From assembly GCA_910587925.1 (NCBI GenBank), contig CAJUOC010000013.1, positions 4,595 through 68,594 on the forward strand: a DNA stretch of 64,000 nt, in the 5' to 3' direction. The notes below the pieces were generated by a model, which was given only the letters and a program-made list of their open reading frames with translations, was not told the origin of the DNA and did not search any database. This document shows positions 29,815 to 37,704 of this stretch, piece by piece (position 1 is the first letter of the stretch; every line of letters starts with the position of its first letter). The DNA is from an uncultured Muribaculaceae bacterium. GTDB lineage: Bacteria; Bacteroidota; Bacteroidia; Bacteroidales; Muribaculaceae. Made by a program: the position numbers and the translations under genes.

Positions 29815-30807
29815 ATGGCTATTTTAGCATTCCAGAAGCCCGACAAAGTTTTGATGCTCGAAGCGGACAACTTTTACGGCAAGTTCGAGTTCAAACCGCT
29901 GGAGCCCGGCTATGGCATCACCGTGGGCAACGCCCTGCGTCGCGTACTGCTTTCGTCGCTCGAGGGCTTCGCGATATCGTCAATCAAGATTGACGGCGTC
30001 AAACACGAATTTGATACCATCCCCGGCGTCAAGGAAGATGTGACCAACATCATCCTCAACCTCAAGCAGGTCGACCTCAAGCAAACCGTGGAAGATACCG
30101 ACACCGAGAAAGTCACCATCAACGTGTCAGGTAAGGAAGTGTTCAAGGCAGGCGACATAGGTGCCGCGCTGAGCGGCTTCGAGGTAATGAACCCCGACCT
30201 GGTCGTATGCCATCTTGAGGAAGGTGCGTCGTTCAACATCACCCTCACAGTCAACAAGGGCCGCAGCTGGATTCCTGCCGAGGAAAATGTCACCCCCGCC
30301 GATGACATAGATACCATCGCCATCGACTCCATCTACACCCCCATCAAGAATGTGAAGTACACGGTGGAGAACTTCCGCGTCGACCAGAAGACCGACTACG
30401 ACAAACTCACCCTGGAGATCACCACCAACGGCTCCATCCTCCCCAAGGATGCCCTCAAGGAGGCCGCCAAGATACTCATCTACCACTTCATGCTCTTCTC
30501 CGACGAGAAGATTGCCCTCGAGGCCAAGGAAGAGGATACCAACGAGGTATTCGACGAGGAAGTGCTGCACATGCGTCAGCTCCTGAAGTCGAAGCTCGTC
30601 GACATGGACCTTTCCGTGCGCGCCCTCAACTGCCTCAAGAGCGCCGAAGTGGAGACCCTGGCCGAGCTCGTGGTGTTCAACAAGACCGACCTGCTCAAAT
30701 TCCGCAACTTCGGTAAAAAATCCCTCACCGAGCTTGAGGAGCTCCTCACGAGCCTCAACCTCTCGTTTGGTATGGACATCTCCCGTTACAAATTAGATAA
30801 AGAGTAA
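29815..30807 (+). CDS. rpoA: RNA polymerase subunit alpha
   Basis: A 330-residue protein. The N-terminal dimerisation domain contains FKPLEPGYGITVGNALRRVL and SSLEGFAISSIKIDGVKHEF. After a linker, the C-terminal domain carries LNCLKSAEVETLAELVVFNK and RNFGKKSLTELEELLTSLNL, which bind UP elements and activators. It is encoded between rpsD and rplQ as usual. Confidence 0.98.
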   Translation: MAILAFQKPDKVLMLEADNFYGKFEFKPLEPGYGITVGNALRRVLLSSLEGFAISSIKIDGVKHEFDTIPGVKEDVTNIILNLKQVDLKQTVEDTDTEKVTINVSGKEVFKAGDIGAALSGFEVMNPDLVVCHLEEGASFNITLTVNKGRSWIPAEENVTPADDIDTIAIDSIYTPIKNVKYTVENFRVDQKTDYDKLTLEITTNGSILPKDALKEAAKILIYHFMLFSDEKIALEAKEEDTNEVFDEEVLHMRQLLKSKLVDMDLSVRALNCLKSAEVETLAELVVFNKTDLLKFRNFGKKSLTELEELLTSLNLSFGMDISRYKLDKE

Positions 30808-30813
30808 ACTCCG

Positions 30814-31302
30814 ATGAGACACAATAAAAAATTCAACCACCTCAGCCGCACCAAGAGCCACCGCGACGCGCTGCTCTCCAATATGGCTGTGTCGCTCATC
30901 CTGCACAAGCGCATCTTCACCACCCTGGCCAAGGCCAAGGCCCTGCGCATGTACGCCGAGCCCCTGATCAACCGCGCCAAGACCGACAATATGGCCAACC
31001 GCCGCCTCGTATTCTCCTACCTCCAGAGCAAGGAGGCCGTCAAGGAGCTTTTCGGCCCCATCGCCGTGAAGATTGCCGAGCGTCCCGGCGGCTACACCCG
31101 CATCCTCAAGACCGGCAACCGTCTGGGCGACAACGCCAAGACCTGCTTCATCGAGCTGGTAGACTACAACGAGGCCATGCTCAAGAGCGGCAAGGACTCC
31201 AAGGCCGGCCGCACCCGCCGCTCGCGCCGCAAGGCTGCCGCTCCCGTGGCTGCCCCCGCCGAGCCCGAGCTGCCCGCAGCAGAGGAGACCAAGGCTGAAT
31301 AA
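30814..31302 (+). CDS. rplQ: 50S ribosomal protein L17
   Basis: A 162-residue protein. The first ~125 residues (MRHNKKFNHLSRTKSHRDAL..., FTTLAKAKALRMYAEPLINR..., RLGDNAKTCFIELVDYN) are canonical. The last ~35 are an Ala/Pro/Glu-rich extension absent from E. coli L17. It is the last gene of the supercluster and is followed by a strong terminator. Confidence 0.98.
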   Translation: MRHNKKFNHLSRTKSHRDALLSNMAVSLILHKRIFTTLAKAKALRMYAEPLINRAKTDNMANRRLVFSYLQSKEAVKELFGPIAVKIAERPGGYTRILKTGNRLGDNAKTCFIELVDYNEAMLKSGKDSKAGRTRRSRRKAAAPVAAPAEPELPAAEETKAE

Positions 31303-31324
31303 GCCACCTCGCCATAACGCTATA

Positions 31325-31370
31325 AATGCAAGAAAGGCTGTCGCCACCCCGCGACAGCCTTTCTTGCATT
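31325..31370 (+). terminator. Terminator of the ribosomal supercluster
   Basis: A perfect 20-bp stem (31325-31344 with 31351-31370) with a 6-nt loop lies 22 bp after the rplQ stop. There is no long U-tract after it, but stem length and position make termination very likely. Confidence 0.85.
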
Positions 31371-31444
31371 GCGCTCTCCCCCCCGCTTCCATCGCTAAAG
31401 AGTGCTTTACAAACCTGCGCGGACTATCAGGAGACTATGGGCGC

Positions 31445-31633
31445 GTGTCGGAGACACGCCATTATGGTTAACCCTAGGCGCAGCCTGGGGGATAGACAAG
31501 CTGATAAGTGCGCCTCGGAGAGGTGCTCCATAAGCGATGCAACGCGGCGCAAGCATCTCTCCGAGACGCTTTTATCGACGCAATGCACCCCAGGCTACGC
31601 CTGGGGTTAACCACAATAACGTGTCTCCGACAC
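31445..31633. repeat. Nested palindrome module, copy A
   Basis: The outer arms 31445-31490 and 31588-31633 are 46-nt reverse complements with about five mismatches. Each arm begins with the small palindrome GTGTCGGAGACAC. Inside lies a second inverted repeat (GCGCCTCGGAGAGGTGCT against AGCATCTCTCCGAGACGC). Two relatives occur at 44841-45038 and 45805-46002. Confidence 0.85.
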
Positions 31634-32050
31634 TCGCACCCGCAAAAGTCAGACCGATACCGAACGTGATGTAAATCGGCCTCATGCAGATGCCCCCGAT
31701 AGCCCCGCACCGATACTCCCCCCCCAAAAAAAAATAGTCCGCGCAGGTTTGTAACTATTACTGGTCGAAAGAGGTCAAATGACTTTAAGTCAGCTATATA
31801 TGCCCAGCGGTTGCCCATTTGAGAACTAGCATTGGTTAGTCAAAGTAATCTATGCGGACTTAATGTGTAGCAAAACAGCCATCTATCACCTACGAGGACT
31901 CCCGTATGCAGCAGTCGCTACGCAACTGCTGCATACGACTTCAGTCCCTATCCAGCGTCCCGGTCTGCGTATGTTTGTACTATTCAGCTATTTGGCGTCT
32001 TTCGACCAGTAATAGTTTGTAACCTGCGCGCTGACCGGGTATTACACTTT

Positions 32051-32079
32051 GCGGTTTTGACTTTGTAAGTCAAAACCGC
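32051..32079. repeat. TTGACTT-core hairpin, copy 1
   Basis: GCGGTTTTGACTT, loop TGT, AAGTCAAAACCGC: a perfect 13-bp stem. It shares the core TTGACTT/AAGTCAA with 32158-32186 and 46531-46561, but the outer arm differs on both sides together. Confidence 0.85.
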
Positions 32080-32157
32080 GCCGCGCCACGATGATACTGC
32101 TGCCGGCCATTGAATACAGGCTTATATGAGACTGATGACCGAGTCGTATGCCCTGGC

Positions 32158-32186
32158 GGCATCTTGACTTGCAAAGTCAAGATGCC
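32158..32186. repeat. TTGACTT-core hairpin, copy 2
   Basis: GGCATCTTGACTT, loop GCA, AAGTCAAGATGCC: a perfect 13-bp stem with the same core and different, still complementary, outer arms. Confidence 0.85.
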
Positions 32187-32406
32187 GAGGTGTAATACCC
32201 GGGAGGCGCACAGGTTACAAACCTGTGCGGACTATAGTTTATGGCTATACCTCCATGGCGTATTGCGGAGGATGTCGCAAAACGCGACATCTGTTACGTG
32301 CATCAAGGTGTATGACCGGGGGAGGGACGTCCGCAGGACGTCGATTATTCATAACCCCGTACATCGACCGTCAGGGAGATGTGCGGGGTCATAGTGCACA
32401 CGGCCT

Positions 32407-32466
32407 GGCATCCGCAGGAGGCCGATTTACAGCAATTACCGTGTAAATCGGCCTCCTGCGGATGCC
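32407..32466. repeat. Perfect 24-bp inverted repeat
   Basis: Arms 32407-32430 and 32443-32466 are exact reverse complements around a 12-nt spacer; the arms start GGCATCCGCAGGAGG. There is no U-tract and no neighbouring gene that it would terminate. Confidence 0.88.
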
Positions 32467-32620
32467 TCTTTAGAGCGGATAAGTACCCCGCACACCTGCG
32501 CCTTTGGCTACGGTGTACGGGGTTACGAATAATCGGCGTCCGTCGGACGCCTGCGTGTCATATGATTATGCTTCGTCAATCAGAAAGTTGGTTTTGCAAC
32601 ATCCTCACGTGTGTGGGCAT

Positions 32621-32654
32621 ATGGTATCCGACGGATAAATCCGTCGGATACCAT
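32621..32654. repeat. Perfect 16-bp inverted repeat
   Basis: ATGGTATCCGACGGAT, two A bases, then its exact reverse complement. The two-base spacer makes it an almost uninterrupted palindrome. Confidence 0.88.
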
Positions 32655-32933
32655 CAAGTGATGTCTTAGCGTATGCTCCGCAGCCCCGCGCCCTTTGTAG
32701 GGGCGACACCTGTGGCGACCGCGGTGGGCAGGAATATGTGGCGACCGTGCGGAGGGTCGGACACAATGGCGACCGCGGAGGCCGGAAGAATAGGCGACCG
32801 TGGCGGGTCGAGCGATGTCGCGGCCGCGAGCGTCCGGGGCGTCAACGGAGAGCCGGATGAGGGCGGGACATGTGCTGCGAGTGCGGCGTTTACATCGCTT
32901 GGTGGTTAAAATATGTGAATATGTGAAAATAGA

Positions 32934-32965
32934 TTTGAATGAAGTCAAAAAAGTATGTATTTTTG
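32934..32965 (+). promoter_or_regulatory. Promoter of the TonB receptor/lipoprotein operon
   Basis: TTTG (32934-32937) and the -7 box TATTTTTG (32958-32965) are 20 bp apart, leaving a ~70-nt leader before the ATG at 33040. Confidence 0.75.
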
Positions 32966-33039
32966 ACAGCTTATTGCGTACAGGCGCATAACCCATAAGA
33001 ATAGAGAATACCCAAAACCTAACCTACAAGTTAAAAAGT

Positions 33040-35811
33040 ATGAGACTAAAACTGTTTCTCCTTGTGCTGCTGACGGCCCTTTTGCCGGCGATGGCGCAAA
33101 ACGCGAGTGTGACAGGCTTGGTGGTCAACGGCAGTACCGGCGCGCCCGTGAGCGGTGCCCAGGTGATGCTGCGCGCCGCCGGAGCTCAGACCTCAACTTC
33201 CTTCAACGGCGACTACAGGCTCAACAGCCTCCCCGCCGGGCACGACTATCTGGTGGTGCTCTGCGACGGCTTTGCCTCGGCCGGTCTTGACGTGAATCTC
33301 ACCGCCGGCAACAATGACCTCGGCACCGTGCGCCTCGAGCCTCTGGCCGACGGCATCGACTACTACGGCGACCAGCAGGACATCATCTTTGATGAGTCGG
33401 TGATGGAAGACGAGAGCGACTCCAGCCAGTCTATCGCCGCTCTCACAGGCTCCAACGACGATATCTTCTACAACACAGCCTCATACAATTTCGGCCCGAT
33501 GTACTTCCGCTACCGCGGCTATGACTCGCAGTATCAGGCAGTGTATATCAACGGTGTGCAGATGAACGATATGATACGCGGCCGCTTCAGCTTCTCGTCG
33601 CTGCTGGGTATGACATCGCGCGCCTTCCGCAACAAGACCACCGGCATCGGTCTGGCCGCCAACAACTTCGGCTTCGGCGACATCGGTGGCGCTGTCAACT
33701 ACAACACAGTCACCGACATGTATGCTCCCGGCTTCAACGGCTCGGTGGCCTTTACCAACTCCAACTACCTCTTCCGCGGCATGGTGACCTATGCCTCGGG
33801 TCTCAACAAGCATGGCTGGGCTTACACCGTGAGCGCTATCGGCCGCTTCTCAAAGGAGGGCGTCATCGAGGGTACATTCTACAACTCGGGCGGCATATTC
33901 CTCTCGCTCGAGAAGTATTTCAACGCCAACAATCAGCTCGTGCTCAGCGCCTGGGGCGGTCCCACACAGCGCGCCACCGCCAGCGCCACCTACCAGGAGG
34001 CATACGACCTTGTCGACAACAATCTCTACAACCCCAACTGGGGCTGGTACGACGGCAAGAAGCGCGCCGCCCGCATCACCGAGACCTACGACCCCACCGT
34101 GATGCTCAACTGGCTCTACAAGAAGGGCTCGACCACGGTCAACACCGCCCTGGCCTTTGCCTACAATTACTACAACCGCTCGGCTCTGCAGTGGTACAAG
34201 GGCAATGACCCCAACCCCACTTACTACCGCTACCTGCCCTCCAACTATTACGACGACGGCGAGCCCACCGAGCAGAGCGACTACTACACCTGGCTCTGGC
34301 AGCACGACGAGTCGGTATCGCAGATCAACTGGGACCGCATGTATGAGGTCAACGCTCTCAACAACGCCCAGAATGCCGGCCGCCCCGCCGACCAGCAGCT
34401 CGGATCGACCTACATACTTGAAAACCGTATCAACACCACGGCCAACTACAAGTTTAACTCCTACATCAATACCCGCCTCAACAAGTACATGGGCCTGCAG
34501 GCCGGCGTGGCGTTCAACTACGCCAACTCGGCCAACTACAAGACCGTGCGCGACCTGATGGGCGGCGAGTTCTGGAACGATATCGACCCCTTCTCTGACC
34601 GCGACATCACTCTGGCGCCCGAGAATGCCGTCAACAACTACGGCTACGCCAATCCTTACTTCCACCCGGTGCGCAAGGGCGACAAGTTTGGCTACGACTA
34701 CAATCTCCACGCCCTGAGCGCCAACGCCTGGATACAGAATACCATCACACTGCCCCGCTGGGATGTCAACTACGGTATGCGCGTAGCCTTCACCCAGTAC
34801 CAGCGCGACGGTCACATGCGCAACGGTCGCGCTCCGCTCACCTCCTACGGCAAGAGCGGCTGGCAGCGCTTCGACGACTTCGGCTTCAAGGCCGGCGCCA
34901 CATTCAAGATCGACGGCCACAATTACCTCACCGCCCATGCCGACTATGGCACCCGCGCTCCGCTGGCCGACGCAATCTTTGTGGCTCCCCGTGTGAAAAA
35001 CGACGTAGCCGAGGGCATCACCTCTGAGCGCGTGCTCGCAGGCGACCTGAGCTACACCTGGAATTACCGTCGCTTCCGCGGCAGCATCACCGGCTTTGCC
35101 ACCATGACCGACGATGCCACCGAGCGCTTCTCCTTCTACGACGACCGCTACAACTCGTATACCAACCATGTACTCACCGGCGTGAAGCGCGTCTACAAGG
35201 GCGTCGAGCTGGGCATGGCTTACAAGATCACTCCCTCGATCACCGCTACCTTTGCCGGTACCTACGCCCGCTTCCAGTACAAAAACAATCCCCGCGGTAC
35301 CCGTACATTTGAGAATGGTCTCCATCCCGACACCACCCAGACCGTATACCTGAAGAATTTCTACGTAGGCTCGACCCCGCAGTATGCCGCCAACATCGGC
35401 ATCGACTGGGCTGCTCCCGGCCGCTGGTTCTTCAATATCAACGGTACATTCCAGGGCGATGCTTACGTAAACCTCTCGCCCGTATACCACGAGGCTCTGC
35501 CCGACCTGTGGAAGGCATATCCCAACGAGGCCGACCTCCAGGCCAAGATTGCCGAGCTCTCCGTACAGGACAAGCTGAAAAACTCCTTCACACTCAACGT
35601 GTCTGTCGGCAAGCTCATCTACATCAACCGCAAGGTGAGCCTCAACCTCAACCTCAACGTCAACAACATCCTCAACAACCGCGACGTGTGCACCTTCGCC
35701 TTCCAGCAGGGCCGCATCGACACTCAGGACTGGAACCGCACCAAGTACGCCAACAAGTACTCCTACGCCCAGGGCGTGCGCGTATTCTTCAACGCCGGTA
35801 TCCGCTTCTGA
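33040..35811 (+). CDS. TonB-dependent outer-membrane receptor with carboxypeptidase-regulatory-like N-domain
   Basis: A 923-residue protein with a signal peptide (~residues 1-19, ending AMA/Q). Residues ~22-105 form the beta-sandwich regulatory-like domain (VTGLVVNGSTGAPVSGAQVM...) common in Bacteroidetes receptors. A plug-like region follows (YRGYDSQYQAVYINGVQMND, FGFGDIGGAVNYNT), then a long beta-barrel rich in aromatic and alternating residues, ending GVRVFFNAGIRF with the C-terminal Phe typical of outer-membrane barrels. It should import a substrate using TonB energy. Two lipoproteins follow, 27 bp and 4 bp apart, in the manner of receptor/surface-lipoprotein pairs. The substrate is not evident; it is shorter than typical SusC proteins. 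Confidence 0.88.
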   Translation: MRLKLFLLVLLTALLPAMAQNASVTGLVVNGSTGAPVSGAQVMLRAAGAQTSTSFNGDYRLNSLPAGHDYLVVLCDGFASAGLDVNLTAGNNDLGTVRLEPLADGIDYYGDQQDIIFDESVMEDESDSSQSIAALTGSNDDIFYNTASYNFGPMYFRYRGYDSQYQAVYINGVQMNDMIRGRFSFSSLLGMTSRAFRNKTTGIGLAANNFGFGDIGGAVNYNTVTDMYAPGFNGSVAFTNSNYLFRGMVTYASGLNKHGWAYTVSAIGRFSKEGVIEGTFYNSGGIFLSLEKYFNANNQLVLSAWGGPTQRATASATYQEAYDLVDNNLYNPNWGWYDGKKRAARITETYDPTVMLNWLYKKGSTTVNTALAFAYNYYNRSALQWYKGNDPNPTYYRYLPSNYYDDGEPTEQSDYYTWLWQHDESVSQINWDRMYEVNALNNAQNAGRPADQQLGSTYILENRINTTANYKFNSYINTRLNKYMGLQAGVAFNYANSANYKTVRDLMGGEFWNDIDPFSDRDITLAPENAVNNYGYANPYFHPVRKGDKFGYDYNLHALSANAWIQNTITLPRWDVNYGMRVAFTQYQRDGHMRNGRAPLTSYGKSGWQRFDDFGFKAGATFKIDGHNYLTAHADYGTRAPLADAIFVAPRVKNDVAEGITSERVLAGDLSYTWNYRRFRGSITGFATMTDDATERFSFYDDRYNSYTNHVLTGVKRVYKGVELGMAYKITPSITATFAGTYARFQYKNNPRGTRTFENGLHPDTTQTVYLKNFYVGSTPQYAANIGIDWAAPGRWFFNINGTFQGDAYVNLSPVYHEALPDLWKAYPNEADLQAKIAELSVQDKLKNSFTLNVSVGKLIYINRKVSLNLNLNVNNILNNRDVCTFAFQQGRIDTQDWNRTKYANKYSYAQGVRVFFNAGIRF

Positions 35812-35838
35812 TTTCATAACCGATAAAATCATCAACGT

Positions 35839-37701
35839 ATGAAACTTAAATCTCTATATATCACCGCGCTGGCCCTGGGCTCGCTGGCTCTCGGCTCTTG
35901 CGACGACAATTGGGAGCGCCCGCCCATGGATGTGCCTTCGTTCCCGGCCGGTCTTGAGGCTACCATGACCATCGAGCAGCTCAAGACAGAGTACTGGAAA
36001 GACGATGCCAACTACGGCACCCAGATCGGCCTCACCGCCGACGGCGACTCGGTCATCATCGTCGGTACCGTGGTAAGCTCCGACAAAGCCGGCAATATCT
36101 ACAAGAAGCTCATCGTCGAGGATGCCACCGGCGCCATCAACATATCCATCGACCAGAGCAAGCTCTATCAGGAGTTTCCGCTCGGCACCGGCATTGCCAT
36201 CAACCTCACCGGCCTCTACATCGGCAAGTACAGCAGCACCATGCAGGTGGGTACTCTCGATGGCGACAAGGTAAACCGCATGCCTCTGGATGTGCTCACC
36301 CCCCGCGTGCTCTTCGACCCCCTGGAGGGCAAACTCGACACCCTCACCGTCGACGCCGCCATGCTCGGCAAGCCCGAAAAGGAGAGCATCCTGAAGTACC
36401 GCGACCGCCTCGTGCGCATCGACGGCTGCACATTCTCGGCTCCCGGCTCGCAGTTTGCCCCCGGCTCGACCACCTCGCTCCAGTTTACCGACGAGGCCGG
36501 CACCAAGTATGAGCTGCGCTCCAGCTCCTTTGCCGACTTTGCATACGACAAGGCCCCCGAGGGCACAGGCTCCATCGTGGGTATCCTCGGCTACTACCGC
36601 GACACATGGCAGATTGAGCTCAACGGCATCGACGGCCTCATCGGCTTCGACACCGCAGCCGCCACCATGCTACTCTCCGCCTCCGATGCCGACGGCCTGC
36701 GCGGCTGGACCATCGAGAATACCGTCCTCGCCTCCGGCGTGACCAAGGTATGGAGCTGGGATGTGTACAACAATAAGTACTACCTCAACGCCGCCACCGA
36801 CCAGGTGCTGGGCGATACCGAGGCATGGGCCATCTCGCCCGTGATCGACCTCGCCGCCGTGAAGACCGTCAAGGCCACCTTCCGCCAGGCCGCCAAGTTC
36901 CGCACCACCATCACCGAGCTCTGCAAGTTTGCAGTGCGCGAGGCCGGTACCGGCGCGTGGACCGAAATGGCCATCACCGAGTGGCCCGAGATGGACGGTA
37001 AGTGGACCTGGGGCACCAGCAACGAGTTTGACCTCACCCCCTGGGCCGGCAAGCAGATACAGGTAGCCTTCAAGTACGGGGCCAGCGACGCCGGCGCCGA
37101 CAAGTGGGAAATCTGCGACCTCAAGCTCAAGGGCGACGGCGAGATCGGTGTCGACGTGCCCGACGCACCCTCGACTCCCGACGACCCCTCGACCCCCGAC
37201 GTGCCCGACACTCCCGTCGGCCCCACCGGCCCCACCGACCAGGGCGGTACCGAGGGCGTATTCAACTGGAACGACATCACCACCCTCACCCCCGCCTACA
37301 CCACCGAGCACGAGGTAGCCGACGGTACCACCGGCAACTTCAAGATTGAAGTCAAAGACGTGACCTTCACCGCCGGCTCGGCCGCCATCGTCAACTCCGG
37401 CAGCGGCACCGCAGCCCGCCTCTACCACCAGCCCGCCAGCGGCCAGTATGCCGACAAGTGGACATTCCGCACATACAAGAATACCGCCACCACATTCTCC
37501 GTCGCTGCCGGCTACCACATCACCAAGATAGAGTTTGAGCCCGCCACCAGCTCGTATGTCACCAATATGGAAGGCTGCACCTGGTCGAGCGGTACCTATG
37601 CCGACAAGGTGTGGACTCCCACCTCCGACGTGGCCTCCGTCACTCTGTCGGTGACCGCCACCGTGGGCTTCAACAAGATTACCGTATACTACGCCAAGTA
37701 A
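35839..37701 (+). CDS. Surface lipoprotein with DUF5689-like and choice-of-anchor-J-like domains
   Basis: A 620-residue protein. MKLKSLYITALALGSLALGS precedes lipidated Cys21, and the acidic CDDNWE start fits surface export. Residues ~45-275 resemble the OB-fold-like DUF5689 region (VIIVGTVVSSDKAGNIYKKL, IDQSKLYQEFPLGTGIAINL). A jelly-roll region follows (GWTIENTVLASGVTKVWSWD to KYGASDAGADKWEICDLKLK), then a Pro/Asp/Thr linker and a C-terminal domain that starts GVFNWNDITTLTPAYTTEHE and ends KITVYYAK. The last two regions are closely similar to those of the next gene. It is probably the substrate-binding partner of the receptor upstream. The domain names are from memory. Confidence 0.7.
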   Translation: MKLKSLYITALALGSLALGSCDDNWERPPMDVPSFPAGLEATMTIEQLKTEYWKDDANYGTQIGLTADGDSVIIVGTVVSSDKAGNIYKKLIVEDATGAINISIDQSKLYQEFPLGTGIAINLTGLYIGKYSSTMQVGTLDGDKVNRMPLDVLTPRVLFDPLEGKLDTLTVDAAMLGKPEKESILKYRDRLVRIDGCTFSAPGSQFAPGSTTSLQFTDEAGTKYELRSSSFADFAYDKAPEGTGSIVGILGYYRDTWQIELNGIDGLIGFDTAAATMLLSASDADGLRGWTIENTVLASGVTKVWSWDVYNNKYYLNAATDQVLGDTEAWAISPVIDLAAVKTVKATFRQAAKFRTTITELCKFAVREAGTGAWTEMAITEWPEMDGKWTWGTSNEFDLTPWAGKQIQVAFKYGASDAGADKWEICDLKLKGDGEIGVDVPDAPSTPDDPSTPDVPDTPVGPTGPTDQGGTEGVFNWNDITTLTPAYTTEHEVADGTTGNFKIEVKDVTFTAGSAAIVNSGSGTAARLYHQPASGQYADKWTFRTYKNTATTFSVAAGYHITKIEFEPATSSYVTNMEGCTWSSGTYADKVWTPTSDVASVTLSVTATVGFNKITVYYAK

Positions 37702-37704
37702 GCT

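Larger units (their letters stand above)
31371..33039. other. Gene-free, hairpin-rich region between rplQ and the TonB receptor
   Basis: No frame here resembles a protein; the short open frames are repeat-derived. The DNA carries a series of perfect or near-perfect dyads: the nested module at 31445-31633, then 31903-31937, 32051-32079, 32158-32186, 32407-32466 and 32621-32654, with arms of 13-24 bp. Copies of a GCGCAGGTT-TGT-AACCTGCGC-type palindrome occur near 31405, 31740, 32020 and 32212. The receptor promoter is at 32934-32965. Whether any of it is transcribed as an RNA gene is unknown. Confidence 0.85.

Noticed and set aside
33850..35835. 661-residue minus-strand frame opposite the TonB receptor
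   Set aside because: Antisense shadow without signal peptide or motifs; the plus frame encodes a complete outer-membrane barrel.
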